DNA from: Cladosporium sp. IMV 00045
Lineage: Eukaryota; Ascomycota; Dothideomycetes; Cladosporiales; Cladosporiaceae
NCBI GenBank assembly: GCA_001931905.2
Contig: MSJI02000160.1
Location: 1,629-27,641, forward strand
DNA length: 26,013 nucleotides
Direction of reading: 5' to 3'
A program made the translations under genes and the position numbers. How positions within the stretch are numbered: position 1 is the stretch's first letter; each line of letters opens with the position of its first letter. Under the pieces are notes generated by a model. The model was not told the origin of the DNA. It searched no databases and saw only the letters and a program-made list of their open reading frames with translations. Shown in pieces: positions 8,658-17,247 of the stretch.

Positions 8658-10523
8658 TTACTCCTCGTCCCTGTCTGGCAGAAGCTCTCCTGTCTTCAGC
8701 CAGTGCGCGTAACCCTTTTCGAAAGCGGCATGGCATTCTTCTTTGAACCACTGTGGGGCTTCTGGCTGGTTGGGATCCCTCTGCGGGAGCTCGGGCCAGT
8801 CGTAGTCGGCCTCGCTGTCTTCGTCTTCTTCGGCGTCGGCGACAAGCTGGGGAGTTGGTGGGGTTGCGGAAGTAGTGTGGTTCTTAGGGGTGCGTTGCTC
8901 GTCAGACTGCTCGGTCTGCGGCGGACTGGGCTTCAGCGTCGGGACGGGCGTCGATGACACCTTCAACGGGCTGGTAGCGCGCGACGGCTTGTTTGGCTCG
9001 GTCGCGGGGATGAGGGGCGATTTGAAGAGGCTGGTAGAGGGAGTCGGCTTGGGAGTGGTGTTGTTGTCTAGGGTCTGGAACGGGTTGGCTGGCTGCGACA
9101 GCTTGGTGGCGCTGGCCGGGACTGCCGGTGTCTTGAACAGGCTGGTCGCCGGTGTTGAAGTAGCTGCCTTGGTGGCTGGGACTGCCGGAGTCTTGACAGG
9201 GCTGGCCGGGCGCGATGGCTCGGGAGTGAAGGCGTTGTCGATGAGCTCTGCGCTCTCGTCGACCTCCATCTCGTCGTCTGAGTCTCCCTCGGGGACTCTG
9301 AAGCAGCCTGAGGACTCTCCTGGGCGGTTGTGTGGAATAGACTTGAGTTGGTCGAGTTTGACTCTCTTGGTCTTGCGGGGCTGGGACTCGAGCTCTGCTG
9401 CTTGCTCTGCGCGCAGTTTGGCGAGCTTCTCTTCCAATGCCTTCTGTTGGTCTTGGAGTAGCTGCATCTCTCTCAGGCGACGGATGCGCTCATAGTCGTT
9501 CTTCTTGTCGAGTGGAGTGGTGGGAGCGGTGTGGGTGGTGCGGCGGATGGCGGGGGTGGGAGGGTCGTTCACGTTGCGCGCGCGCGCTGCACGTGCTTCT
9601 CTGTAGGTACGGCGGGGTCTGGGAAGTGACTTTGGCACGAGGCCATTGAATGACTGACCCTCTCTAGATGGGGTCTGCATGGTGTCTGAGAGTGGCTCTG
9701 GCGACTCTGCGATGTCGTTGAGTGGTGGGAGGCCAGTGATCTCGTTGGCCGTGCGTTTGCGCTTGTTGCCAGGCTGTTGCGCGCGAATTTCTTGCTGCTG
9801 CTCGTAGTCTGGCTCTGATGCTTCAGAAGCGGCTCTCAGCTCCTCCTCGGCGAGCGCGCTACGCAGCTCATTGTTGAGGTTTTGCTGGAGGCGGGTGTGC
9901 TGCTGCAGCTGGATGAGGTCGATGCGCGCGTCTGGGAGCGCGGTATTTGCTGTCGGTGTGCGCCTTTTGAACGGCGAGATGGTGTCGATCAAACGGCCGA
10001 AGAAGCCGCGCACGGGTGCCTGCAGCGCTTGCTGTTGCTGCTGCTGCTGTGGGTGTTGTTGTTGTTGCTGCTGTTGTGACTGCAGCTGTCCGGGCGGTGG
10101 GCCGGCGCCGTGAGGCGCCTCCGCAGTTGGTGCTGGATACGGCGGGATCATCGCCTGTCTCGCCCTGCGCTCCTCCGCCAGCCGGCGCACCGTCCTCTCC
10201 TCCACGCTCTTGATGAGTTTTTCTTTATACTGCATCTCCTGCAGTTTGGTCCTCTTCTTGGGAGGGGGAGTTTCCTCCTCTACCTCCTCTCTCTCCTCCT
10301 CCCTCACCACCACCTCCTCCTCTTCCTCCCCCTCATCCCCCCTCTCCGACTCCACGTAGTACTTGCGCTTTGCGCGCGTGATCTGGCCCATTGGGGCCGG
10401 CGGCGGTGGAGGCGACCGCGGCGCAGCTGGTGTCGCCGACGTAGCGCGCGAGCCACTACGCTTGCGACTGGTTGCCGCCAAAGGCGACACCAGCTGCGCC
10501 TTCTGAGAGCGCGTTCCGACCAT
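8658..10523 (-). CDS. Disordered polyQ nuclear-type protein (possible nuclear-basket nucleoporin)
   Basis: A single exon of 621 residues from ATG 10523. This start was chosen because MVGTRSQKAQL is shared with the second copy at 13593, whereas the in-frame extension to 10580 is not: indels change the frame there. Regions: basic Ser/Pro N-terminus with candidate nuclear localisation signals (RKRSGSR, RAKRKYY, PPPKKRTK); acidic stretch about 62-84; charged helix about 92-124; polyQ about 148-165; a short possibly amphipathic segment, VRGFFGRLIDTISPFKRR (171-188); a coiled-coil Gln/Leu-rich segment; then a Pro/Thr-rich region with related repeats TSLFKTPAVPA and TSLFKSPLIPA plus NPFQ; and an acidic C-terminus. 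GFFxxxxxxSPFKRR recalls membrane-anchoring helices of Nup1/Nup60-type proteins. That is inference only, because FG repeats are scarce. It is a real gene (long open frame, conserved copy) of unproven function. Confidence 0.75.
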   Translation of the reverse strand: MVGTRSQKAQLVSPLAATSRKRSGSRATSATPAAPRSPPPPPAPMGQITRAKRKYYVESERGDEGEEEEEVVVREEEREEVEEETPPPKKRTKLQEMQYKEKLIKSVEERTVRRLAEERRARQAMIPPYPAPTAEAPHGAGPPPGQLQSQQQQQQQHPQQQQQQQALQAPVRGFFGRLIDTISPFKRRTPTANTALPDARIDLIQLQQHTRLQQNLNNELRSALAEEELRAASEASEPDYEQQQEIRAQQPGNKRKRTANEITGLPPLNDIAESPEPLSDTMQTPSREGQSFNGLVPKSLPRPRRTYREARAARARNVNDPPTPAIRRTTHTAPTTPLDKKNDYERIRRLREMQLLQDQQKALEEKLAKLRAEQAAELESQPRKTKRVKLDQLKSIPHNRPGESSGCFRVPEGDSDDEMEVDESAELIDNAFTPEPSRPASPVKTPAVPATKAATSTPATSLFKTPAVPASATKLSQPANPFQTLDNNTTPKPTPSTSLFKSPLIPATEPNKPSRATSPLKVSSTPVPTLKPSPPQTEQSDEQRTPKNHTTSATPPTPQLVADAEEDEDSEADYDWPELPQRDPNQPEAPQWFKEECHAAFEKGYAHWLKTGELLPDRDEE

Positions 10524-10588
10524 GGTGATTGTTGATCGTTTGTAAGAGCGAGGCGTGCAGAGTGTGTTGTATGTGTGCAAAGGTGCTC

Positions 10589-10719
10589 GCGTGTGTGGGT
10601 GTGGGTATGTGTGTGTGCGTGGTCAGGAAGATTCTTCGAGGGGTGGGCTTGGAGCCCAATAATTACTATTCGTAGCGAGGCTCGTGCGTGCGGGGTCTTG
10701 TATTGTTGTTGTTGTTATT
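10589..10719. repeat. GT-rich and GTT simple repeats upstream of the polyQ gene
   Basis: A GT-rich tract (10589-10620) and a GTT/ATT tract (10702-10719) lie just upstream of ATG 10523, in its leader or promoter. The same pair recurs upstream of the second copy, at about 13660-13695 and 13770-13790. On the coding strand these read CA-rich and AAC-rich. Confidence 0.7.
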
Positions 10720-10868
10720 GTCGAGTTTCTACTGTTGAGGTTGATGGAAGGAGCTCCCAAGAAACATTTCAGGAAGGAACGATCGGCTCGAGGCTGCTAG
10801 CGCGACGCTAGCGGCGGAGATCCTCGGCCCGCCTGCGCCCGCCGAACGACTGGGCCCGCTCAATGCGC

Positions 10869-11600
10869 TCTCTCGACGACATCGCACATGTTTTGACATG
10901 CGAGAGTTGATGATATTTGCATCGAGACAACGGAGAAACTACCTCAGAATATCAAGCATCTCAGCGGTGCCAGTCGTTTCACAATATTTCAATGCCGCTG
11001 GTACTTACATAGATCTCTCGGAGAAGGACTCCTTAGAAACCGGGTATCTCAGTGGTCGACATGGTTTCGTAGTTTGTCAAGGTCGATGACATGTGCACCC
11101 GTGTTCCGGAGAGAGTTTGTCCAAGATACAGCTATCTCAACGGTATAGCCCAAATCATAGGATACCAAGACCGATGGTATTTGTACCAGTATTTCCGAGA
11201 GGTACCAATAAACTACAGGTATTTCCGCGGTACAATTCTAATTGTAGTGCATCAAAGTTGATGGTACTTATACGTATGTGTCTGCATTCATATCACAGAG
11301 GGATGCTTTCGTGAAGCGGAGCATCTCAGTTGTATAGGCCGGTATTCAGTACAGCAAGGTCTTTGGTACTTGCATTACTACGATGGAGATTTGTTCTCCT
11401 AGGAATGGGCATCTCAGCGGCAAAGTCTGTCCTTCTATCTGCCGAAGCCGATGATGTTTGCCTTAGTGTCCCGGAGAAGATCTTTCGAGTCCGTCATTGC
11501 AGCTATACCCCGTGATGCTCAATGAACTCATGCACATAGCGGCTGTATCAATGCTTTGAGAACGCTGGCTTCGAAACAAGAGATCTCAATGGTGTCGATT
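10869..11600. repeat. Diverged 88-bp tandem repeat array, first version
   Basis: Unit starts, marked by CATCTCAGCGG or TATCTCAGTGG, fall at 10957, 11045, 11133, 11220, 11322, 11410, a worn one near 11497, and 11582; a worn unit precedes at about 10869. Spacings are 88, 88, 87, 102, 88 and about 86 twice. Each unit carries, in order: (C/T)ATCTCAGYGG, a TCATAG/TCACA box, a CAAGGTCGATGGTA-like box, TTGCATCGA, CTCGGAGAA and a final AACCAGG-like end. The period is not a multiple of three and no frame stays open, so it is not coding. Confidence 0.85.
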
Positions 11601-12435
11601 CGATCATCTCCATACACCGGAACAGGAAGTGAATAACGAAGGCTACAGAGACAGAATTCAAAAGACGTCTTTCTCACGGATGTACTGATAATTTCGATTC
11701 TCAAGCATGACAATAGATGGCTTGAGACTGCGAAGAGATTGTCTGATGATTCAAATTTTCCCAAAAACAATCAAGAACGACTCAAACTTTGAGATAGATG
11801 AAACACTCATCATGGTCTGGAGATATACTTGGATAAGACGAATTCTCCTCAAAAGGAAACGACCTTTCGGAATTAGAGAATATGACGATGATTGCGCCTT
11901 GATTTCAGATGTGCAACTGTCCGCAGCGAGCCGACAAGAAGTGCGTTTGATGATATCGACAAATAGAGCTTCGAGCCAATGTGCAAGACGATGGCACGCA
12001 CGGCGAAGGCTCAATGACTTGATCCAAATACACGGACTCAGCAATGTGCTTGTCTTTACAAAGGGACCGAACAAGTTCACTCAGAGATCAATCCGTGATA
12101 TTGGATCGACAGTGTCAAAATGCGGTCCGCGCAAGGTGATATATCCAGAATTGCATGGTTGATCAAGACCGGAGATCGTCATACTCGTCGTGACGGAATC
12201 AATCGACAGCCTAGGGCGAGATATTTGCCAATTCACACAATCAGTCGCCATCGAGTCATTAAGTCAGGACGGACGAGCAGGAACGAGGTACACGCAATCG
12301 ACACTAACAAAACCTTGAATCGATGTAACTACCTTCCACTCAAACCCACCAATCCGACATCCCCAATGCGCAAAACCCATCGACCATCAGAATCGTCAAA
12401 TTCATGCTTCGAATTACAAGAGTCATGAAATCCTT
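11601..12435. other. Diverged spacer between the repeat array and the AA9 gene
   Basis: No gene is supported. The part from about 11990 lines up with about 15155 onward: GCACGGCGAAGGCTCAAT, then CTACCTTCCACTCAAACCCA, occur in both versions, with many substitutions and indels between. The last 100 bp are the 3' flank of the AA9 gene and are well conserved between the two. Confidence 0.55.
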
Positions 12436-13149
12436 CTACTCCTCGGCGGTGAAGTCACGGGCATGGCGCTTCTTAAGGCCGGAGAGAGTCGGGCCGGGAA
12501 TCTTGTAGCTGCTGAGGGTCTGGTAGATGTTGATGAGAATGCCAGGCTATCATGTCTCGTCAGTCACAAAATCACATTCGCATCGCACGGAAAATGTATG
12601 CTTACGTCGGTGGCCTTGTAGAGAGAAGTGGCCGGGACGCCAGCCGGGACGGAGCCGGAGCCGCCGCTGGTGACCTGGATGTTGATGCACTGATAGGACT
12701 GTTAGCATTACCAGCTACGCGGGAAGCCGTCACTCGCTGTTACTCACCGAAGGGTAGTTCTGGGCACCGTTGTTGCTGCCAGCACCGTGGAGAGCGATGA
12801 TTTCGTGGCGCAAGACGTAGCTGCCGGCGGGGAGAGAGCTGGGGATCTTGACGTTCCAAGAGTTACCGTTGGCGATCAGGGTGTCCGAGGCATACTTGCC
12901 GGGCACAACGGCGCCGTTGACCAGACCGGCCTCTTGGATCTTGAAGAAGTTGAGTGACCCGGCGGTCGCGGAGCTGTGGCTGTTGACCTTGGCGAGGTAG
13001 TCGATGACCGGGCCGTGGTGGGACTCGGGCCAGGTGTCCCATTGCAGCTTGAGGGTGTCGCCCGCCTTGACGGGGACGGCAGTGCTGCCTGGCTTCGCGC
13101 TCTTGTGGCAGGCAATGTCCGAAGTGCCAAACTTGGAGGGCTCGACGAA
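12436..13149 (-). CDS. AA9 lytic polysaccharide monooxygenase, 5' part lost in the N gap
   Basis: Same gene as 15576-16599, lacking the signal peptide, His1 and first two exons because the sequence stops at the gap. The remaining exons are 13149-12748, 12689-12606 and 12546-12436 (TAG), with introns of 58 and 59 nt at the same positions as in the complete copy. The first retained bases are in the GFVEPSKFGTSD region. The SHHGPV and NYPSC motifs are present. The C-terminus is PTLSGLKKRHARDFTAEE, differing from the other copy by Thr for Ala and Thr for Ser. The frame is fully intact, so this is an assembly truncation rather than a pseudogene. Confidence 0.9.
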
Positions 13150-13169
13150 NNNNNNNNNNNNNNNNNNNN
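13150..13169. other. 20-N assembly gap
   Basis: Exactly twenty N. It joins the middle of an AA9 exon to the middle of the polyQ gene, which belong to different reading frames. Any frame running across it is artificial. Confidence 0.99.
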
Positions 13170-13593
13170 TGGGCCGGCGCCGTGAGGCGCCTCCGCAGTT
13201 GGTGCTGGATACGGCGGGATCATCGCCTGTCTCGCCCTGCGCTCCTCCGCCAGCCGGCGCACCGTCCTCTCCTCCACGCTCTTGATGAGTTTTTCTTTAT
13301 ACTGCATCTCCTGCAGTTTGGTCCTCTTCTTGGGAGGGGGAGTTTCCTCCTCTACCTCCTCTCTCTCCTCCTCCCTCACCACCACCACCTCCTCTTCCTC
13401 CCCCTCATCCCCCCTCTCCGACTCCACGTAGTACTTGCGCTTTGCGCGCGTGATCTGGCCCATTGGGGCCGGCAGCGGTGGAGGCGACCGCGGCGCAGCT
13501 GGTGTCGCCGACGTAGCGCGCGACCCGCTACGCTTGCGACTGGTTGCCGCCAAAGGGGACACCAGCTGCGCCTTCTGAGAGCGCGTTCCGACC
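13170..13593 (-). CDS. Second copy of the polyQ nuclear-type gene, N-terminal part only
   Basis: From ATG 13593 it encodes about 141 residues, MVGTRSQKAQL through APTAEAPHGAGP, then hits the gap just before the point where the first copy enters its polyQ tract. Differences from 8658-10523 are few (for example a Leu within the first Pro run, and a Val in the acidic stretch). Leader sequence upstream of the ATG has indels relative to the first copy, which supports this ATG as the true start. Confidence 0.8.
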
Positions 13594-13939
13594 ATTGTGA
13601 TGATTGTTTGTTTGTAGAAAGAGGCGTGCAGAGTGTGTTGTATGTGTGCAAAGATGTGCGCGCGTGTGGGTGTGGGTATGTGTGTGTGCGGTGTCAGGAA
13701 GAGTTTGCGAGTGGCGGGCTTGGAGCCCAATATTTACTATTCGCGGTGGGGCTCGTGCGCGCGGGGTCTTGTATTGTTGTTGTTGTTATTGTCGAGTCTC
13801 TATTGTTGAGGTTGATGGAAGGAGCTCTCAAGAAACATTTCAGGAAGGAACGATCAGCTCGAGGCTGCTAGCGCGACGCTAGCGGCGGAGATCTTTGGCC
13901 CGCTTCCGCCCGCCGAACCACTGGGCCCGCTCAATGAGC

Positions 13940-14555
13940 TCTCTCGACGACACCGCACATGTTTGGAGATGCGGGAGTTGATAGTATTTGCATCGAGACA
14001 TTGGAGAAACTACCTCAGAATGTCAAGCATCTCAGCGGTGTGAGATTTTTCACAGCATTCCAATGTCGCTGGTATATGTGTCGATATCTCGGAGAAAGGC
14101 CCCTTAACAAACAGGTATCTCAGTGGCCGATATCATTTCACAGTATATCAAAGCCGCTGATATTTGCATCATTCTATCGGAGGAGAGCCCCTCAGAAACC
14201 AGGTATCTCAAGTGGCCGACATCACTCCATAGTATGTCAATGTCGCTGGTACTTACATCGATTTCTCGGAGAAAGGCCCTTTCAAAACCAGGCATCTCAG
14301 TGGCCGAGATCGTTTCATAGTGTATCAAGGTCGATGATATGTGCACCCGTGTCCCGGAGAAGCTCTATCCCAAAAGCAGCTATCTCAGCGGCACAGGTCA
14401 AGTCATAGTACACCAGAACCGATGATACTGACACCTGTGTTTCCGAGAGATTCTATCAAGGTTTAAACATCTCAGCGGCACATACCAGTCCACATTGCAT
14501 CAAGGTCGATGGTGTCTGCCTCTATGTCACCGGAGAATACAAGTACCAAGATCAA
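13940..14555. repeat. Diverged 88-bp tandem repeat array, second version
   Basis: Unit starts are at 14028, 14116, 14204, 14293, 14381 and 14468 (spacings 88, 88, 89, 88, 87), preceded by one worn unit. One further unit start appears at 14812, beyond an insertion. The first and the last three units pair with units of the first version. Units at 14116 and 14204 have no counterpart there, so the unit number differs by two. Confidence 0.87.
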
Positions 14556-14805
14556 TTCAGCGCCCCGTCAAGCTTCAAGACCTCCTCTCACCAGAGGCCG
14601 GTCTCCTCCGTGTGCATCTCCTGCGGCTCCTCAGTCGTCTCGACCTCGAGCTCCAGCACGCCATCCAGCAACAAGGCAATCCCATGCCGGCCAGAAGCTT
14701 GTCAACGAACACAAGCCGACAGAATCTCGCCATCGACGATTAGCCTGGAGAACGTCAAGTCCGACTCTGCAGCCTCCTCTCCGCGAGCACCTCTACTTTC
14801 CTGAA
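14545..14805. other. GC-rich insertion inside an 88-bp unit
   Basis: The second-version unit starting at 14468 is 344 bp long, against 102 bp for its partner at 11220. The extra sequence is GC-rich and coding-like in composition, and open in several plus-strand frames, for example SSVCISCGSSVVSTSSSSTP and HLLRLLSRLDLELQHAIQQQ. I recognise no family, terminal repeat or clear target-site duplication. It may be a captured gene fragment. Confidence 0.45.
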
Positions 14806-14869
14806 ATGAGGTGTCTCATTGGTATAGGCCGGTTTTCAGGACACCAAAGCTAATGATATGCGCTCGACT

Positions 14870-15575
14870 GTTTCGATTTTTTCTTTTTCTCGACAGCCAA
14901 GTTCCATTGGTAAAAGTTGTATAGGGATCTGACCAGATTACAAGGCCAAGTACATCCAATCGCGGACCAGGAGAGAAGAGGGGCAAGACAATCAAAGAAC
15001 TGCCCTCGAAAAGCATGGCATTGACCATGCGTGAGAGTTTCCACTCAAGCGTTGGATCTTTGCTCGAATCGTTCCGAACGACTTCCCCCTCGTCGGTCGA
15101 GATTGATCAGGGCCAAGATGATCTCAGTCGGCTATCATACAAGACGACGATACGCACGGCGAAGGCTCAATAACTCGATCCGAACACACGGAACCGGCAA
15201 TGCATTCCTTCAAAAAGCGAAGGGACATCCTAGCGCAGAGATCAATGCGAGATGGCGGATCGACAGGTGTCAAATTGCCGAGCAGAACAATTTGATCGAG
15301 ATCGAATAACCATCACATCAATTGCGATGGATTCGATGTATAGCTTGCGATTGAAAGGTAAACAGCTGCCGCTGTGAAAAATACGTCGACAACGAATCGT
15401 CAAGTCAAGACGAACGAGCGGGAGCGAGACACATGCGATCGACACCAACAAAACCATGCATTGATGTACTACCTTCCACTCAAACCCACCAATCCAACAT
15501 CCCCAATCCGCAAAACACATCGACCATCAGAATCGTTCAATTCATGCTTCGAATCACAAGGTTTATGAAACCCTT
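14870..15575. other. Diverged spacer upstream of the AA9 3' end
   Basis: No gene seen. The left half (about 14870-15030), including a T-rich tract near 14875-14890, has no obvious partner in the first version. The right half pairs with about 11990-12435. Confidence 0.5.
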
Positions 15576-16599
15576 CTACTCCTCGGCGGAGAAGTCACGG
15601 GCGTGGCGCTTCTTAAGGCCGGAGAGAGCCGGACCGGGAATCTTGTAGCTACTAAGGGTCTGGTAGATATTGATGAGAATGCCGGGCTATCATGTCTCGT
15701 CAGTCAAGAAACTCTTTCGAATCGTACGGAAAATGCATGCTTACGTCGGTGGCCTTGTAGAGAGAAGTGGCCGGGACGCCAGCCGGGACGGAGCCGGAGC
15801 CGCCGCTGGTGACCTGGATGTTGATGCACTAATCGGACTGTCAGCATTACCGTCTACACAGGAAGCCTTCACTCGCTGTTACTCACCGAAGGGTAGTTCT
15901 GAGCACCGTTGTTGCTGCCAGCGCCGTGGAGAGCGATGATCTCGTGACGCAGGACGTAGCTGCCGGCGGGAAGGGAGCTAGGGATCTTGACGTTCCAGGA
16001 GTTGCCGTTGGCGATCAGAGTGTCTGAGGCATACTTGCCGGGCACAACGGCGCCGTTGACCAGACCTGCCTCTTGGATCTTGAAGAAGTTGAGGGACCCG
16101 GCGGTCGCGGAGCTGTGGCTGTTGACCTTGGCGAGGTAGTCGATGACCGGGCCGTGGTGGGACTCGGGCCAGGTGTCCCATTGCAGCTTGAGGGTGTCGC
16201 CCGCCTTGACGGGGACGGCAGTGCTGCCTGGCTTCGCGCTCTTGTGGCAGGCAATGTCCGAAGTGCCAAACTTGGAGGGCTCGACGAAGCCTATGCGGTG
16301 TCAGTGTTGCGTCCGTTGCGAGGAAAGATCATGCTTACCATTGTCCTGGTTCAAAGCGTACCAGCCGGCTTGCGCCGGAAGATTGTTGGCAGGAGAGTAG
16401 AACCAGACCTGGTATCATTAGTAAACGATCGAGTTGTTAGTTGCCTAAGCTGTTGCTGACGTACGGGGTCTCCACCAGGGTAGGTCTGGCCGTTGACGGA
16501 GATCGTCTTGACGTGACCGTGAGCAGCGACAGTCGGAGCGAGGGCCAACGCCGCAACAGCGGCGACGAGGACGTCTTGCGCGAGCGAGGTGTAGTGCAT
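15576..16599 (-). CDS. AA9 lytic polysaccharide monooxygenase (secreted, no CBM)
   Basis: A copper enzyme that oxidatively cleaves crystalline cellulose or related glucans outside the cell, using an electron donor and H2O2 or O2. Five exons: 16599-16465, 16408-16339, 16290-15887, 15828-15745 and 15686-15576; introns are 56, 48, 58 and 58 nt. The product has 267 residues. A signal peptide (1-26, ending PTVAA) leaves His27 as the mature N-terminus (HGHVKTISVNG), forming half the histidine brace. The second His lies in SHHGPVIDYL (113-114). The axial Tyr and the hydrogen-bonding Gln are in GAQNYPSCINIQV. A disulphide pair is likely between DIACHK and YPSC. There is no CBM1; the 60-residue tail ends LKKRHARDFSAEE. 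Intact, with every exon border supported by its partner copy. Confidence 0.95.
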
Positions 16600-16739
16600 G
16601 GTGTCGGTGTTGGTGTTCCTTTAGCGATGGGACGATGCTCTGCACCGAAGTTGGCTTTTAGCGAAAGTGTGGGAATCCAAGATCCAGCTGCTGTGATGAT
16701 GATGAGATGATCAGATCCAGAAGTAGGACTACATTGTGT

Positions 16740-16747
16740 CTTATATA
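16740..16747 (-). promoter_or_regulatory. Likely TATA box of the AA9 gene
   Basis: TATATAAG on the minus strand, about 140 bp upstream of ATG 16599. The spacing is plausible for a fungal inducible gene. Called from sequence match only. Confidence 0.5.
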
Positions 16748-16866
16748 CATTGTTTCCTTCCAGACAAGGCGTATATCACATTAGAGAATAGGTTCATGCC
16801 AAGAGGTACCCCAGGCTGATGTTCTACCTCCGTACCAGGTCAGGCACGGATGGGCTTGTGGACAAT

Positions 16867-17247
16867 CTATCTTCCACGGTCACACGGCACTAGTTTGAGA
16901 ATGATGCAGAATCTACCCCGTGGGCGTCCATAATGTGCCGTCGTCTTTTGCTGTAAAAGTACCGGATCCAAGCCGCCTACCTCACTTCGTTTCATGAAGC
17001 CAAGGTTGACCAGCAGAGCCATAGATTGTTCGGCGCTTGTTGATGGTGGTATGTCGTGCTCAGAAAATTTTCCTACTCGTCCACAAAGGTCCAGAATACT
17101 GCGCCGTCTCTGTCCTGTCATGTACATGTAGCCTCGTGGGTCGACAAGGTCCGGACGCGATTTGGATGCCCAGGCGGAGTCAGCATAAGCATCAGCATTT
17201 GGAGTAGCAGAACCATCATCACAAGAAATGCCATCGCTCGCCATCAT
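16867..17247 (-). CDS. Hypothetical small ORF, 126 codons
   Basis: An uninterrupted frame from ATG 17247, the first Met after an in-frame TAA, to TAG. It contains PRGYMYMTGQRRRSILDLCG and SAEQSMALLVNLGFMKRSEV. Codon use looks ordinary, GATATAAG lies just upstream, and there is no signal peptide. I recognise no domain. It sits upstream of AA9 on the same strand. It could be a real small gene, one exon of a larger one, or chance. Confidence 0.3.
   Translation of the reverse strand: MMASDGISCDDGSATPNADAYADSAWASKSRPDLVDPRGYMYMTGQRRRSILDLCGRVGKFSEHDIPPSTSAEQSMALLVNLGFMKRSEVGGLDPVLLQQKTTAHYGRPRGRFCIILKLVPCDRGR

Larger units (their letters stand above)
10098..13149. repeat. 3.05-kb segment, first version (paired with 13170-16288)
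   Basis: From TGGGCCGGCGCCG to CTCGACGAA this segment has the same order as 13170-16288: 5' part of the polyQ gene, GT-rich leader, 88-bp repeat array, spacer, AA9 gene. The left end is identical to the other version for roughly 200 bp, and the right end (about 12955-13149) is identical for roughly 190 bp. Between these ends the genes differ slightly, while the spacer differs by many substitutions and indels. It ends exactly at the N gap. Confidence 0.9.
13170..16288. repeat. 3.12-kb segment, second version (paired with 10098-13149)
   Basis: Begins at the N gap with TGGGCCGGCGCCG and ends at CTCGACGAA inside AA9 exon 3, after which the sequence continues into the complete 5' part of that gene. 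It differs from the first version by two extra 88-bp units, one roughly 255-bp insertion and a heavily diverged spacer. Confidence 0.9.

Noticed and set aside
8875..10535. Plus-strand frames opposite the polyQ gene, with Leu or Cys runs
   Set aside because: They are antisense of Gln/Pro/Ser/Thr-rich coding sequence; the minus frame is continuous and conserved in the second copy.
12876..13730. A 284-codon minus-strand frame running through the N gap
   Set aside because: It fuses the polyQ gene to a wrong frame of the AA9 gene across twenty N, so it is an artefact of the join.
10869..14870. CRISPR-like array
   Set aside because: The repeats are directly adjacent with no spacers, are highly diverged and lie in a fungal genome.
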